Source of the DNA: Pectobacterium sp. A5351
GTDB lineage: Bacteria > Pseudomonadota > Gammaproteobacteria > Enterobacterales > Enterobacteriaceae
NCBI RefSeq assembly: GCF_028335745.1
Contig: NZ_CP116477.1
Span: 3,410,001 to 3,474,000 of the forward strand
Direction: 5' to 3'
DNA: 64,000 bases
Shown here: in pieces, positions 1-8,310 of the stretch
Numbering within the stretch: position 1 is the first letter of the stretch
Layout of the letters: every line of letters starts with the position of its first letter
The notes under the pieces: generated by a model
What the model was told of the DNA's origin: nothing
Seen by the model: the letters and a program-made list of their open reading frames with translations, nothing else
The model's database searches: none
Program-made: the position numbers and the translations under genes

Positions 1-1
1 C

Positions 2-658
2 GGTTATGTGGTTGCCAGTATGGAATATCGTGTGGCACCTACCGTTCTTTTCCCCGCGCCGCTGGAAGATGTGAAATCCGCCATCCGCTATCTGCGCGCT
101 AATGCGAAAAAATTCGGTATTGATAGCCAGCAAGCCGCTGTGTTCGGTACCTCTGCGGGCGGCTATCTGGCAGCATTTGCCGGCGCGACAAATGGTTCAA
201 AAGTCTACGATAAAGGCGAACATCTCAATCAAAGCAGCGATGTTCAAGCGGTGATCGACTTTTATGGGTTATCCGACCTCACGCTGGTGGGTGAAGGTTT
301 TCCTGATGATGTTGTCCAGAAACACGCTTCAGCGTCCGCTACGGAAGCTATCTGGGTCAACGGCACATCGGTATTTAATGAAGGCGGCGCCATTACCCGC
401 TATCCCGATAAAGCGGCCACCGCCAACCCGATTAACTTTATCAACAGCGCGACACCGCCGTTCCTGATTATGCACGGTACCAACGATACTCTGGTTTCAC
501 CACGCCAGACCGAGAGACTGCATCAGGCGCTGACAGAGAAAAATATCGACTCGACCTACTACAGCGTCAAAGGCGCCGAGCACGGCGGGCCGCATTGGCT
601 GCAACCGGACATCATGCAAATTACCGTACGCTTTCTTGATAAACACCTAAAACCCTGA
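2..658 (+). CDS. Alpha/beta hydrolase (esterase/lipase), 3' part
   Basis: The reading frame is open from the first bases of the window, so the true start lies upstream. The protein is an alpha/beta hydrolase of the Aes/BD-FAE esterase type. Visible family marks are GYVVASMEYR followed by a PAPLEDVKSAIRYLR helix, the nucleophile elbow GTSAGG (Ser), the acidic residue in HGTNDTLVSP and the catalytic His in AEHGGPHW near the C-terminus. These supply a complete Ser-Asp-His triad. Substrate cannot be told from sequence; small acyl or aryl esters are usual for the family. No signal peptide can be assessed because the N-terminus is missing. A hairpin terminator follows about 50 bases downstream, so this gene probably ends its transcript. 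Confidence 0.88.
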   Translation, partial: GYVVASMEYRVAPTVLFPAPLEDVKSAIRYLRANAKKFGIDSQQAAVFGTSAGGYLAAFAGATNGSKVYDKGEHLNQSSDVQAVIDFYGLSDLTLVGEGFPDDVVQKHASASATEAIWVNGTSVFNEGGAITRYPDKAATANPINFINSATPPFLIMHGTNDTLVSPRQTERLHQALTEKNIDSTYYSVKGAEHGGPHWLQPDIMQITVRFLDKHLKP

Positions 659-706
659 TGCCGGTTTAAAATCTATAGAATAGATTTCTTATTATTTATG
701 TTGCAT

Positions 707-739
707 AAACGTTAGTGTGAAATAAGCACTAACGTTTTT
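707..739 (+). terminator. Rho-independent terminator after the hydrolase
   Basis: Arms AACGTTAGTG (708-717) and CACTAACGTT (727-736) form a perfect 10-bp stem with a 9-base loop and run into a T tract. A second, shorter inverted repeat (AAATCTA / TAGATTT, 669-687) lies directly after the stop codon. Confidence 0.8.
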
Positions 740-1178
740 ATTTGTTGCGAGAAATCGCTCTAGCCGTTTATACCCTTCTCTACCACCGCATAAAAAAACG
801 TGCGATATGACGCACATCAATTATTCACGCCTATCACATAATGAAAAAATAACAACGCACACATCTATAGCGGAAACGCTATTTCTTAAAAATACAAAAA
901 GAATAAAGAAATAACATTGTATTTATAACAAATCGATATTTGTTATATACGGTTATACAAAAAAATAAACGTGACCAAGCGCACACTTAGATCTTTATTC
1001 TCATGCTCCAATAAAACCATAATAGCAACGTGGCTTATTTACTATTTTCATCGTAATGATGAACCGCTGTTTTCCATTAGCCTCAAACTGCGAAATATTA
1101 ATGTTGGTACTGGATTAATACTGTCTATGAAAGATATAGCGTTCGCACGGCTATCACCTCAATGTGAAGATTTATAAT
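740..1178. other. AT-rich upstream region of the flavin-reductase operon
   Basis: About 440 bases without a supported gene. The region is strongly AT-rich and contains the perfect palindrome listed separately at 924-947. A 68-codon GTG-initiated frame (971-1177) has no family resemblance and overlaps the next gene start. The region most likely holds the promoter and operators for the operon that begins at 1179. Confidence 0.5.
924..947. promoter_or_regulatory. Perfect 10-bp-arm palindrome, candidate operator
   Basis: Arms TATAACAAAT (924-933) and ATTTGTTATA (938-947) are exact reverse complements separated by CGAT. It lies about 230 bases upstream of the NrfC-like gene. The form suggests a dimeric regulator site. 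I cannot assign the regulator, and no regulator gene is adjacent. Confidence 0.45.
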
Positions 1179-1877
1179 ATGGAAGAATTATCTCGCCGTC
1201 GTTTTATTGCCTATATGGGAAGCGCGATTGCCGTTAGTGGAAATATCGGTATCGCACGCGCACAGAATGAACCCGAAAAAGCGCAGGGTAAAGTAGCCGT
1301 TAAATATGGCTTATTGCATAACGAAATGCGCTGTATCGGCTGCAAAGCCTGTATCAAGGCCTGTAAAGCGACCAATAACGTGCCCGATGGTGTAACTCGG
1401 CTGGATATATTGCAAACCGTCGATATTCCCGCTGTTGAAAAAACGCGCGCGATTAAGCAATTTTTCCGCAAATCCTGTCAGCACTGTGAGAACCCGCCCT
1501 GCGTTGCCGTCTGCCCAACGGGAGCCTCCTTCAAAGACGCGCTCACCGGGATCGTTGATGTCAACGATAAACGCTGCGTGGGCTGCCGCTACTGCATTGC
1601 CGCCTGTCCTTACCATGTGCGTTTCATCAATCCGGTCACGAAGACGGCGGACAAATGTAACTTTTGTCGGCAAACCAATCTGGCCGCCGGAAAGCAGCCC
1701 GCCTGCATCGAAATCTGCCCCACCAAAGCCTTGGTATTTGGCGATCTCAACGATCCTGAAAGCAACATTGCCAAGATGATCGCCAGCAACGCGACCTACC
1801 GTTCCAAGGTTTATCTGGGCACCGACCCCCAGCTCTATCGTATTCCGGGGAAACGAGGAGTCATCGACAATGCATAA
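1179..1877 (+). CDS. Tat-exported NrfC-like 4Fe-4S ferredoxin protein
   Basis: Electron-transfer subunit that probably carries electrons from the NrfD-like quinol module encoded next to a periplasmic acceptor. The N-terminus has a twin-arginine signal (SRRRFIAYMGS, then a hydrophobic stretch and an Ala-Arg-Ala-Gln cleavage region). Four cysteine clusters follow, for example CIGCKACIKAC, CQHCENPPCVAVCP, CVGCRYCIAACP and CNFCRQ..CIEICP, enough for four 4Fe-4S centres as in NrfC/DmsB-type proteins. I chose ATG 1179 over the GTG at 1164 because GAAGA lies 8 bases before it. The 3' end overlaps the next gene by 8 bases, indicating translational coupling. Length (232 residues) is normal for the NrfC family. 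Nothing shows that nitrite is the substrate, since no nrfA cytochrome is present. Confidence 0.9.
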   Translation: MEELSRRRFIAYMGSAIAVSGNIGIARAQNEPEKAQGKVAVKYGLLHNEMRCIGCKACIKACKATNNVPDGVTRLDILQTVDIPAVEKTRAIKQFFRKSCQHCENPPCVAVCPTGASFKDALTGIVDVNDKRCVGCRYCIAACPYHVRFINPVTKTADKCNFCRQTNLAAGKQPACIEICPTKALVFGDLNDPESNIAKMIASNATYRSKVYLGTDPQLYRIPGKRGVIDNA

Positions 1878-2832
1878 CGCTTTCACGTTCGACACGCTGG
1901 TATGGGACTGGCCCATCGCCGTTTATCTTCTTCTGGTCGGTATTTCAGCAGGAATGGTCACGCTCTCGATGCTCCTCAGGCGCTACGTTCCCAGCGAATA
2001 TCACGGCAGTAATCGCGTCATCAAAGCCACAGCCATCGTGGCACCGCTCGCCGTCATTCTCGGGCTGATGATTCTGATTTTCCACCTGACCAAGCCCTTT
2101 ACCTTCTGGTATTTGATGGTCTTTTACAACCCGACGTCCATCATGTCGCTGGGCGTAATGCTCTTTCAGGTGTACTTCATCGTGATGCTGTTATGGCTCA
2201 TCACGCTTTATCATGACAGATGGCTGACACAGCTTGAGGCCATCTGGTACCGGCCTGCGCTGACTGCGCAAGCGCGTAAGCTGGCAGCGATGATCGTCAA
2301 CAAGGCCACATTGATTGAAAACCTGCTGCTGGTGCTGGCAATCCTGCTCGGCTGCTATACCGGCTTCCTGCTGTCTGCGTTGAAATCGTTCCCGCTGTTG
2401 AATAACCCCGTTCTGCCCGTCCTGTTCCTGGTATCCGGCACCACCTCCGGCATTGCTGTCATGCTGCTGGCCAGCGCGTGGGGACGCAATACCTCGGGGC
2501 ATTCACGCTCTTTGCATTTCATCCACCGCGTGGAAACACCGGTGGTGTACGCCGAACTGTTCCTGCTGTTCGCGTTTTTTATCGGGCTGCTACTTGGCGG
2601 CGGGCAAAAAGTGGTCGCCGCACAGACCGCACTGTCGGGTTTCTGGGGCGGCGTATTCTGGATCGGCATTATCGGCATCGGCATTGTGATTCCCGCCATT
2701 GCCAACGGGGTACGTAAGCCCTCTGCCCACTCCGGCAAAGGGCAACTCATTACGTTAGCTGTCATGAGCCTGTTCGGCGTGTTTCTGCTACGACTGTTCG
2801 TGCTTTATGCCGGACAAATGACGGTGGCCTAA
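1870..2832 (+). CDS. NrfD/PsrC-like membrane quinol oxidoreductase subunit
   Basis: Integral membrane protein of the NrfD/PsrC family, 320 residues, with about eight to nine hydrophobic helices. Proteins of this family oxidise menaquinol or ubiquinol and pass electrons to a partner 4Fe-4S protein, here the NrfC-like product encoded immediately upstream with an 8-base overlap. The N-terminal WDWPIAVYLLLVGISAGM segment is typical of the family. The pair therefore forms a quinol-to-periplasm electron module. The final acceptor is most likely the flavin proteins encoded at 4275-6221. The stop codon is followed directly by the start of the MFS gene. Confidence 0.9.
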   Translation: MHNAFTFDTLVWDWPIAVYLLLVGISAGMVTLSMLLRRYVPSEYHGSNRVIKATAIVAPLAVILGLMILIFHLTKPFTFWYLMVFYNPTSIMSLGVMLFQVYFIVMLLWLITLYHDRWLTQLEAIWYRPALTAQARKLAAMIVNKATLIENLLLVLAILLGCYTGFLLSALKSFPLLNNPVLPVLFLVSGTTSGIAVMLLASAWGRNTSGHSRSLHFIHRVETPVVYAELFLLFAFFIGLLLGGGQKVVAAQTALSGFWGGVFWIGIIGIGIVIPAIANGVRKPSAHSGKGQLITLAVMSLFGVFLLRLFVLYAGQMTVA

Positions 2833-4209
2833 ATGAATACATCATGGGTCTTGTTCTGGATTGCTTCTGTCACTTTCTTCATGCAATCCCTGGATACCAC
2901 CATGGTGTATGTCGCCATCCCTGCTATCGCGCAATCGCTACAGCAGCCGACATTACATATGGAGACGATCGTTGTCTCCTACATTGTCACGGTCGTCGCG
3001 TTTACGCCAGCCAATAGCTGGTTGGCGGAACGATTAGGGGAAAGAAGAACCTACCAGATCGCGGTCGCTATTTTCACGCTTGGTTCACTGCTGTGCATGA
3101 CCGCAACCACGCTCGGCAGTTTAAGCGCGTTCCGCTTTATTCAGGGCATTGGCGGTGCACTCATGCTGCCCATCATCAGAACCGTACTATTACGCACCAC
3201 GCCACAGTGTCTGAAATTGCGCTTCCTGAATCGGGTAACCTTACTGGGATTATTCGGCACGCTGATCGGCCCCGTTGTCGGTAATATTCTGGTTAGCTTG
3301 CTCTCGTGGCAGGCGATATTCCTCGTGAATATTCCGCTGGCTGTAGTCTGCTTTTTTCTGGCAAGCCACACGATTCCTGCTGCGCCGCTAAAAGAGACAT
3401 CTCGCACCGGCGCCTATGAATTAGCCTTTCCCGTTTTGATGTTATTTCTCATGGCGTTCCTGTTAACCACCGCCACGAAAAATATCGTTCCCACGTTCGT
3501 CATCCTGTTCCTGTCTTGCAGCACGCTGGGTTTGATTTTCCTTTATTACCGACAACATCTCATCGCTGAAACGACCTTATTCCCCCGCGCGTTGTTTGGC
3601 ATCAGAACCTTTTCTGTCGGCATGATGGGAGGCATCGCTACGCGAACGCTACTGGCATCAACGCCCGTCGTGCTCTCTCTCATGCTACAAACGACGCAAA
3701 CCTGTACTCCCGCAGAAACCAGTCTGATTTTGCTGCTCTTTTCCAGCGGTGCGCTGCTGTCAAAATTGCTGTTCGAGCCGCTGGTCAAACGTATTGGCTA
3801 TCGGCGGCTGTTAATGCTGGCAACCGGCGTCACATCACTCTGTATCCTTGCCTTGAGTGCCGCAGTACAAGAGAAGTCGATGCACCTCATCGGCGTTATC
3901 GCCATGATAGTCGGCGTACTCATTTCACTCTTATATTCAGCAGAAAGTACGCTGGCTTTCAGTAATCTGAATAACAGCACGTATCACAGCGGCAATAATC
4001 TGCTGACCATTAGCCAGTTACTTTCCGTCATGCTCAGTATGACGCTGACATTTCCGCTATTACGTTTTCTTTCTCAGTTTGAACACCTTTTCAACCTTAA
4101 CCCTTTCAGCCTGCTGTTCTTATTACTCGGCATTGGTTTACCGATGTGCTGCCTGATATTCAGGCCTCTCAATAATGACGACGGCTATCACTTTATTCAT
4201 GGGAAATAG
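2833..4209 (+). CDS. MFS transporter, DHA2 (EmrB/MdtD-like) family
   Basis: Major facilitator of 458 residues with 12 to 14 predicted membrane segments. The start resembles MdtD/EmrB-type drug:H+ antiporters: an MQSLDTTMVYVAIPAIAQSL first helix, the motif A-like loop after helix 2 (LAERLGERRTY) and a motif C-like glycine-rich segment (GTLIGPVVGNILV). It starts one base after the NrfD-like stop, so it is co-transcribed with the redox genes. An exporter or importer inside a respiratory operon suggests it moves the acceptor or its reduced product. That is inference from position only. The true ligand is unknown. Confidence 0.85.
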   Translation: MNTSWVLFWIASVTFFMQSLDTTMVYVAIPAIAQSLQQPTLHMETIVVSYIVTVVAFTPANSWLAERLGERRTYQIAVAIFTLGSLLCMTATTLGSLSAFRFIQGIGGALMLPIIRTVLLRTTPQCLKLRFLNRVTLLGLFGTLIGPVVGNILVSLLSWQAIFLVNIPLAVVCFFLASHTIPAAPLKETSRTGAYELAFPVLMLFLMAFLLTTATKNIVPTFVILFLSCSTLGLIFLYYRQHLIAETTLFPRALFGIRTFSVGMMGGIATRTLLASTPVVLSLMLQTTQTCTPAETSLILLLFSSGALLSKLLFEPLVKRIGYRRLLMLATGVTSLCILALSAAVQEKSMHLIGVIAMIVGVLISLLYSAESTLAFSNLNNSTYHSGNNLLTISQLLSVMLSMTLTFPLLRFLSQFEHLFNLNPFSLLFLLLGIGLPMCCLIFRPLNNDDGYHFIHGK

Positions 4210-4274
4210 CTTCATTTATGGGAAATAACGTGGCTATTCACCGTATTTATTCAAAAACGACGGGAAATATTGAT

Positions 4275-4622
4275 ATGAAAATCTGCTCAGGAATCCTTCC
4301 ACTCTGTCTGCTATTCGCAGTGGGAACCGCGGCCGCGCAAGACGGAAGTTTTAAAGCCGGCACCTATTCCGCCGCCAGACAAGGGATCGGCGGGGATGTC
4401 ACCGTCACGCTTGATATCGATGCGCAGGGGAAAATCCTTAAATCGACGATTGATGCCCCGGAAGAAACGCCGGAAGTTGGCGGGGAAGCGGCCATCGAAC
4501 TCGCCAAAACCATGACCGAAAAACACAGCATTGAGGTTGATGGGGTATCCGGTGCCACGATGACCAGCGGTGCGGTGAAAGAAGCCGCGGAAGACGCGTA
4601 CTCACAGGCTAAGGCGAATTAA
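4275..4622 (+). CDS. Small secreted FMN-binding domain protein
   Basis: A 115-residue protein with a cleavable Sec signal peptide (hydrophobic segment ending AVGTAAAQ) followed by a single FMN_bind domain. The motif DGVSGATMTSGAV contains the (S/T)GA(T/S) flavinylation site used by ApbE to attach FMN to Thr. It is therefore likely a periplasmic covalent-FMN electron carrier between the quinol module and the FAD protein encoded 69 bases downstream. ATG 4275 is preferred over 4218 because it gives a proper signal peptide and has GGGAAA upstream. No apbE gene is in the window, so flavinylation would need an ApbE encoded elsewhere. Confidence 0.88.
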   Translation: MKICSGILPLCLLFAVGTAAAQDGSFKAGTYSAARQGIGGDVTVTLDIDAQGKILKSTIDAPEETPEVGGEAAIELAKTMTEKHSIEVDGVSGATMTSGAVKEAAEDAYSQAKAN

Positions 4623-4691
4623 TACCGTTGGTTCTCCACACGCAAAGTACGGCTGCGTTGTAAGAATATTCATAACATTAAGGAAAACATC

Positions 4692-6221
4692 ATGAAACGC
4701 TTCAGAAAAAGTGTACTCGCGACGTTGTGCCTCTCGATGATCGGTTGGTCTTCCGCCCAAGCGGCTGACGCGGCAAAATCGGAAATCCCGAAAAGCGCCG
4801 ATATCGTTATTATCGGCGCGGGTGCGGCAGGCACGTCAGCCACGATGGCCGCCGCCGAAAAAGGGGCGAAAATCGTCTTACTGGAAAAACAGCCGATTGT
4901 CGGCGGCACCGGTAACTTTGCCGAAGGCATCTTCGCCGCCAACAGCAGCATGCAGAAACGTCAGGGGATTATCGTCACACCGGATATGGCCTTTAAGACC
5001 ATCATGGATTACAGCCACTGGATGGCAAACCCCTTCGTGGTACGCGCCTTCGTAAACCGCTCAGCGGACACGATTGAATGGGTGAAATCGAAAGGCATCA
5101 AGTTTGAATACATCGGCCCCGGCGGCCCTGGCGGCATGCTGACCTGGCACGTGATCGACGGCCCCGGCCACGGCCGCCATCTGATCAAGACATTCCACGA
5201 GCAGTTTAAAAACATGGATGTCACCACGCTGGTGAAAACAGCGGGCAAAGATCTGGTCGTGAAAGATGGCAAGGTGACGGGCGTTATCGCGCAAGATAAC
5301 GACGGCAACACCGTCCAGATAGACGCGAAGGCCGTCATCATCGCGACCGGCGGTTACGCCAACAATAAAGAGATGCTGCAAAAATACGCCGCCTTCCCCG
5401 ACACCATTATGGTCGGCAACGTCGGCAAAGACGGCGACGGAATCAATATGGCCTGGAAAGCTGGCGCTAAACCGGACGGTCTGGGACTGCTGCAAGCCTA
5501 TCGCCCCGGCCTGCCCGACTACGCGCCGAATTCTCACCTGCTGGCCGCCGCACGTCAGCCCTACCTGTGGGTTGATCAACACGGTCGCCGCTTTACCGAT
5601 GAATCCAACGTCATCATCTGGCCGCACTCCGGCAACGCACTGTCCAAAGCGGGCGGCATTATGTACTCCATTTTCGACGAAGCCTCCCGCAAGCATTATG
5701 TCGAAGACGGCATTGATGTGCCGATTGGCGAATGGGTGATCGCCAATACCAAGCTGACGAAATTTGATAGCGAATTTAGCAAGGAAAGTCAGAAAAATCG
5801 CGGCTTCGTCTTCAAATCCGCCACCGTTGACGGATTAGCGAAAGAGATGGGCGTTGATGCGGGCGTACTGAAGAACACGTTGGAGGAAAACAACAAGTTT
5901 GCGACACAGAAGCGGGATGACGTATTTAACAAAAACATGGATTACCTGCGTCCGGTAAAAACCGGCCCATTCTATGCGGTGAGAATGCAGCCTGCCGCGC
6001 TGGGCACACTCGGCGGCGTGAAGATTGACGAAAAAATGCAGGCAATCGATAAATCCGGCGAGGTCATTCCGGGCCTGTACGTCACAGGTAACGATGCTGC
6101 CGGTATGTATGGCGACACTTATGACCTGCTGTTAGGCGGCGGTACGTTTGGCTTTGCGCTCAACTCCGGGCGTATCGCGGCAGAAAGCGCCCTTGATTAT
6201 ATGAAGTTCAGCAAGAAATAA
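4692..6221 (+). CDS. Exported FAD-dependent reductase, fumarate reductase/KstD-like
   Basis: A 509-residue flavoprotein with a Sec signal peptide (cleavage near SSAQA-AD), then a Rossmann dinucleotide motif (IVIIGAGAAGTSA) and an FAD-binding C-terminal block (GLYVTGNDAAGMYG). The order FMN-carrier then FAD reductase mimics flavocytochrome c and urocanate-reductase systems, in which electrons reach a periplasmic FAD subunit that reduces an unsaturated compound. Residues that define fumarate reductases are not seen. The HHTMGG-type histidine motif is replaced by ALGTLGG, and the arginine of the GANRLGG-type motif by YDLLLGGG. The C-terminal pattern resembles 3-ketosteroid dehydrogenase-like enzymes. 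It likely uses a different alkene or ketone acceptor. AAGGAAAA provides a clear ribosome site. Confidence 0.88.
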   Translation: MKRFRKSVLATLCLSMIGWSSAQAADAAKSEIPKSADIVIIGAGAAGTSATMAAAEKGAKIVLLEKQPIVGGTGNFAEGIFAANSSMQKRQGIIVTPDMAFKTIMDYSHWMANPFVVRAFVNRSADTIEWVKSKGIKFEYIGPGGPGGMLTWHVIDGPGHGRHLIKTFHEQFKNMDVTTLVKTAGKDLVVKDGKVTGVIAQDNDGNTVQIDAKAVIIATGGYANNKEMLQKYAAFPDTIMVGNVGKDGDGINMAWKAGAKPDGLGLLQAYRPGLPDYAPNSHLLAAARQPYLWVDQHGRRFTDESNVIIWPHSGNALSKAGGIMYSIFDEASRKHYVEDGIDVPIGEWVIANTKLTKFDSEFSKESQKNRGFVFKSATVDGLAKEMGVDAGVLKNTLEENNKFATQKRDDVFNKNMDYLRPVKTGPFYAVRMQPAALGTLGGVKIDEKMQAIDKSGEVIPGLYVTGNDAAGMYGDTYDLLLGGGTFGFALNSGRIAAESALDYMKFSKK

Positions 6222-6249
6222 GCGCCAGCGCTTAAGCCTGAGATCGTTT

Positions 6250-6303
6250 GAATATCGAGATACACGGGGCGACCACAGGGGAAGCATCCCTGTGGTTCCC
6301 CTA
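6250..6303. repeat. Intergenic hairpin repeat, copy 1
   Basis: A hairpin with stem CCACAGGG / CCCTGTGG (6273-6280, 6288-6295) and outer GGGG/CCCC pairing follows the flavoprotein gene and reaches the alkB stop codon. Its left edge (CGAGATACACGGGGCGA) matches the left edge of the hairpin at 32876-32935, so the two belong to one repeat family. It may serve as a terminator, although no T tract is present. Confidence 0.6.
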
Positions 6304-6963
6304 TCCGGCTTTGCGAAATGTCAGGTTAAAACGGCATTCGTCGGACATCCCTTCCGGCACGTTACCACTTTTCAACGGCAGAATGCCGTGGAAATAGAGC
6401 CGCGATTCACTGCCCCAGACCACCACATCGCCATGCGTCAGCGCCACACGCTGCGCTTTATCACTGCGCGCCCTGCCGCCAAACAGAAACGTCGCGCTGA
6501 GCCCCAGCGAGACAGACACGATAGGCTGGAGAAAATCCCGTTCGTTTTTATCCTGATGCAGAGACATGCGCGTGCCGACGTCATAGCGGTTGATGAGGCA
6601 GGCATCCGGTTCAAAATCAGCAAAACCCGCTTCACTCGCGGCCTGCTGCGCCAGTCGGGAAAAGGCTTCCGGCATCGCGGGCCACGCCTCTCCGCTCAGC
6701 GGATCGTGTGAGGTATAGCGATAGCCGCGTTCATCCGTCACCCAGCCGAGCGGCCCGCAGTTGCTCATCGCCACCGACATCACAAAACCGCCCGGCGTCA
6801 CCATATTCCGCAGCGGCGCACGCGCGGTGACGGCTTTCAGCGCCGCAAGCAGCACCGGGGCGTCATCATAGGCGCGTCCACGCAGGATAAACGCCCCCGA
6901 AGCCAGCGTTTCCGTCCAGCGACGCGGCGCTTCATCGGCAAATAAATCAAAATTCACGATCAC
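6301..6963 (-). CDS. alkB: DNA oxidative demethylase AlkB
   Basis: Fe(II)/2-oxoglutarate dioxygenase that removes methyl groups from 1-methyladenine and 3-methylcytosine in DNA and RNA. At 220 residues it has the family length. The iron ligands are visible as SLHQDKNE (HxD) and the distal His in YFHGI, and the 2-oxoglutarate-binding arginines in CRFNLTFR near the C-terminus. NRYDVGTRMSLHQD is the usual AlkB core. Its start codon overlaps the end of ada by 4 bases (ATGA), so the two are co-transcribed as in the adaptive-response operon of E. coli. Confidence 0.96.
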   Translation of the reverse strand: MIVNFDLFADEAPRRWTETLASGAFILRGRAYDDAPVLLAALKAVTARAPLRNMVTPGGFVMSVAMSNCGPLGWVTDERGYRYTSHDPLSGEAWPAMPEAFSRLAQQAASEAGFADFEPDACLINRYDVGTRMSLHQDKNERDFLQPIVSVSLGLSATFLFGGRARSDKAQRVALTHGDVVVWGSESRLYFHGILPLKSGNVPEGMSDECRFNLTFRKAG

Positions 6964-8102
6964 GACTCCTCTCGCGGATGCGTACCCTGTTCTTTCTCCT
7001 GTGGTTTTTTGTCCAACCGCTCTTTGTCCAACTGCTCTTTCTCCAACAGCGCGCGTTTACGCATAACGCCCCAGCGATAGCCTGACAGCGCACCGTCATG
7101 TCGGACCACGCGATGGCAGGGAATGGCAACCGCCAGCCGATTTGCCGCACAAGCGCCCGCGACCGCACGCACGGCGGCGGGTGCGCCAATACGTTCAGCG
7201 ACCTCACGATAGCTCAGCGTTTCTCCTGCGGGGATCGCCCGCAGCGCCTGCCAGACACGCTGTTGGAATGCCGTACCGCGAATATCCAGCGGCAGCGTCA
7301 GCCCGATAGCCGGATCGTCGACAAATCCAACAACCTGCGCCATCCGTTGCTCAAACGCCGCATCAGCACCGACCAGCTCCGCGCTGGCAAATCTCTCCTG
7401 AAGATCCTTAAGCAGATGCTCAGGATCGTCACCCAGCAGGATCGCGCAGATCCCTTTCTCGCTTTCCGCCACCAGCACCTCGCCGAGTGAGCAGTGACCA
7501 ACGGCAAAGTGGATCGTCACCCCTTTTCCTTTGTTCTGAAACGCCGTCGGCGTCATCCCTAAATGCGTGCCTGCTGCGGCATAAAATCGCCCGCTGGCGT
7601 CATAGCCCGCCGCGGTAATCGCTGCGGTGACCGGCCCCTTTTCTGCCAGTTGTTCACGTAGCTGCCGATGACGATGGGCGCTGGCATACTGTTTTGGCGT
7701 CAGGCCGGTGATGGTTTTGAACACGCGATGAAAATGGAACGTGCTGATCCCCACGGCTTGAGCCAGCACCGCCAGCGTCGGCTGATGCGCTGACTGCTCA
7801 ATCATCCGGCACGCGTGGGCAATCTGCTGCGCCTGCTGTTCCTGCCGCGAAAGCGTTCCCTGACGGCACCGTTTACACGGGCGAAACCCCGCCGCCTGCG
7901 CCTCATCGGCCGTCGCGAAAAACACTACATTTTCACGCCGGGGCTGGCGTGACGCACAGGAGGGCGCACAGTAAATCCCCGTCGTCTTCACCGCATAGAT
8001 AAAGCAGCCGTCAGCCGCATGATTGCGCGTCACCACCGCCTGCCAGCGCGAGTCAGAATCCTGAAACGGTGTATCGTTAAGCATCGTATCGTTCTGCATC
8101 AT
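6960..8102 (-). CDS. ada: Bifunctional Ada: methyltransferase and adaptive-response regulator
   Basis: Repairs methylphosphotriesters and O6-methylguanine and, once methylated, activates alkylation-repair genes. Domains in order: N-terminal zinc/methyl-acceptor domain (GIYCAPSC and CKRCRQ cysteines), AraC-type helix-turn-helix (about residues 80-180 of the called protein), ribonuclease-like segment and the MGMT domain with acceptor cysteine in AIPCHRVV. I chose the ATG pair at 8102/8099, which follows AGGGG. The frame is open 20 codons further upstream without a ribosome site. About 380 residues, slightly longer than E. coli Ada because of a Lys/Glu/Gln-rich tail. It overlaps alkB and is divergent from alkA. 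Confidence 0.95.
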   Translation of the reverse strand: MMQNDTMLNDTPFQDSDSRWQAVVTRNHAADGCFIYAVKTTGIYCAPSCASRQPRRENVVFFATADEAQAAGFRPCKRCRQGTLSRQEQQAQQIAHACRMIEQSAHQPTLAVLAQAVGISTFHFHRVFKTITGLTPKQYASAHRHRQLREQLAEKGPVTAAITAAGYDASGRFYAAAGTHLGMTPTAFQNKGKGVTIHFAVGHCSLGEVLVAESEKGICAILLGDDPEHLLKDLQERFASAELVGADAAFEQRMAQVVGFVDDPAIGLTLPLDIRGTAFQQRVWQALRAIPAGETLSYREVAERIGAPAAVRAVAGACAANRLAVAIPCHRVVRHDGALSGYRWGVMRKRALLEKEQLDKERLDKKPQEKEQGTHPREES

Positions 8103-8310
8103 ATGCCCCTCATTCCACCCACTCGTAGTGCGCCCACCCCTCTTACTATTACTGAAAGGCATCTCATGCGCTAACGCTAAACCGGTACCACCTTACGCGC
8201 ACGTTCAATTATTGCTTTTTCATACAAATAGCCCTTCTCACATGGCGCGCCATGCGGCAATCTCCTATGCTCGTTTTCTGCCCTTTGCATGCTCATCATG
8301 GAAACCGTTT

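Noticed and set aside
971..1177. 68-codon plus-strand frame upstream of the NrfC-like gene
   Set aside because: GTG start, no ribosome site, no family resemblance, and it overlaps the preferred start region of the next gene.
1179..2832. Cytochrome c nitrite reductase (nrf) operon
   Set aside because: No NrfA or NrfB cytochrome and no CXXCH heme motifs nearby; the downstream genes encode flavin proteins.
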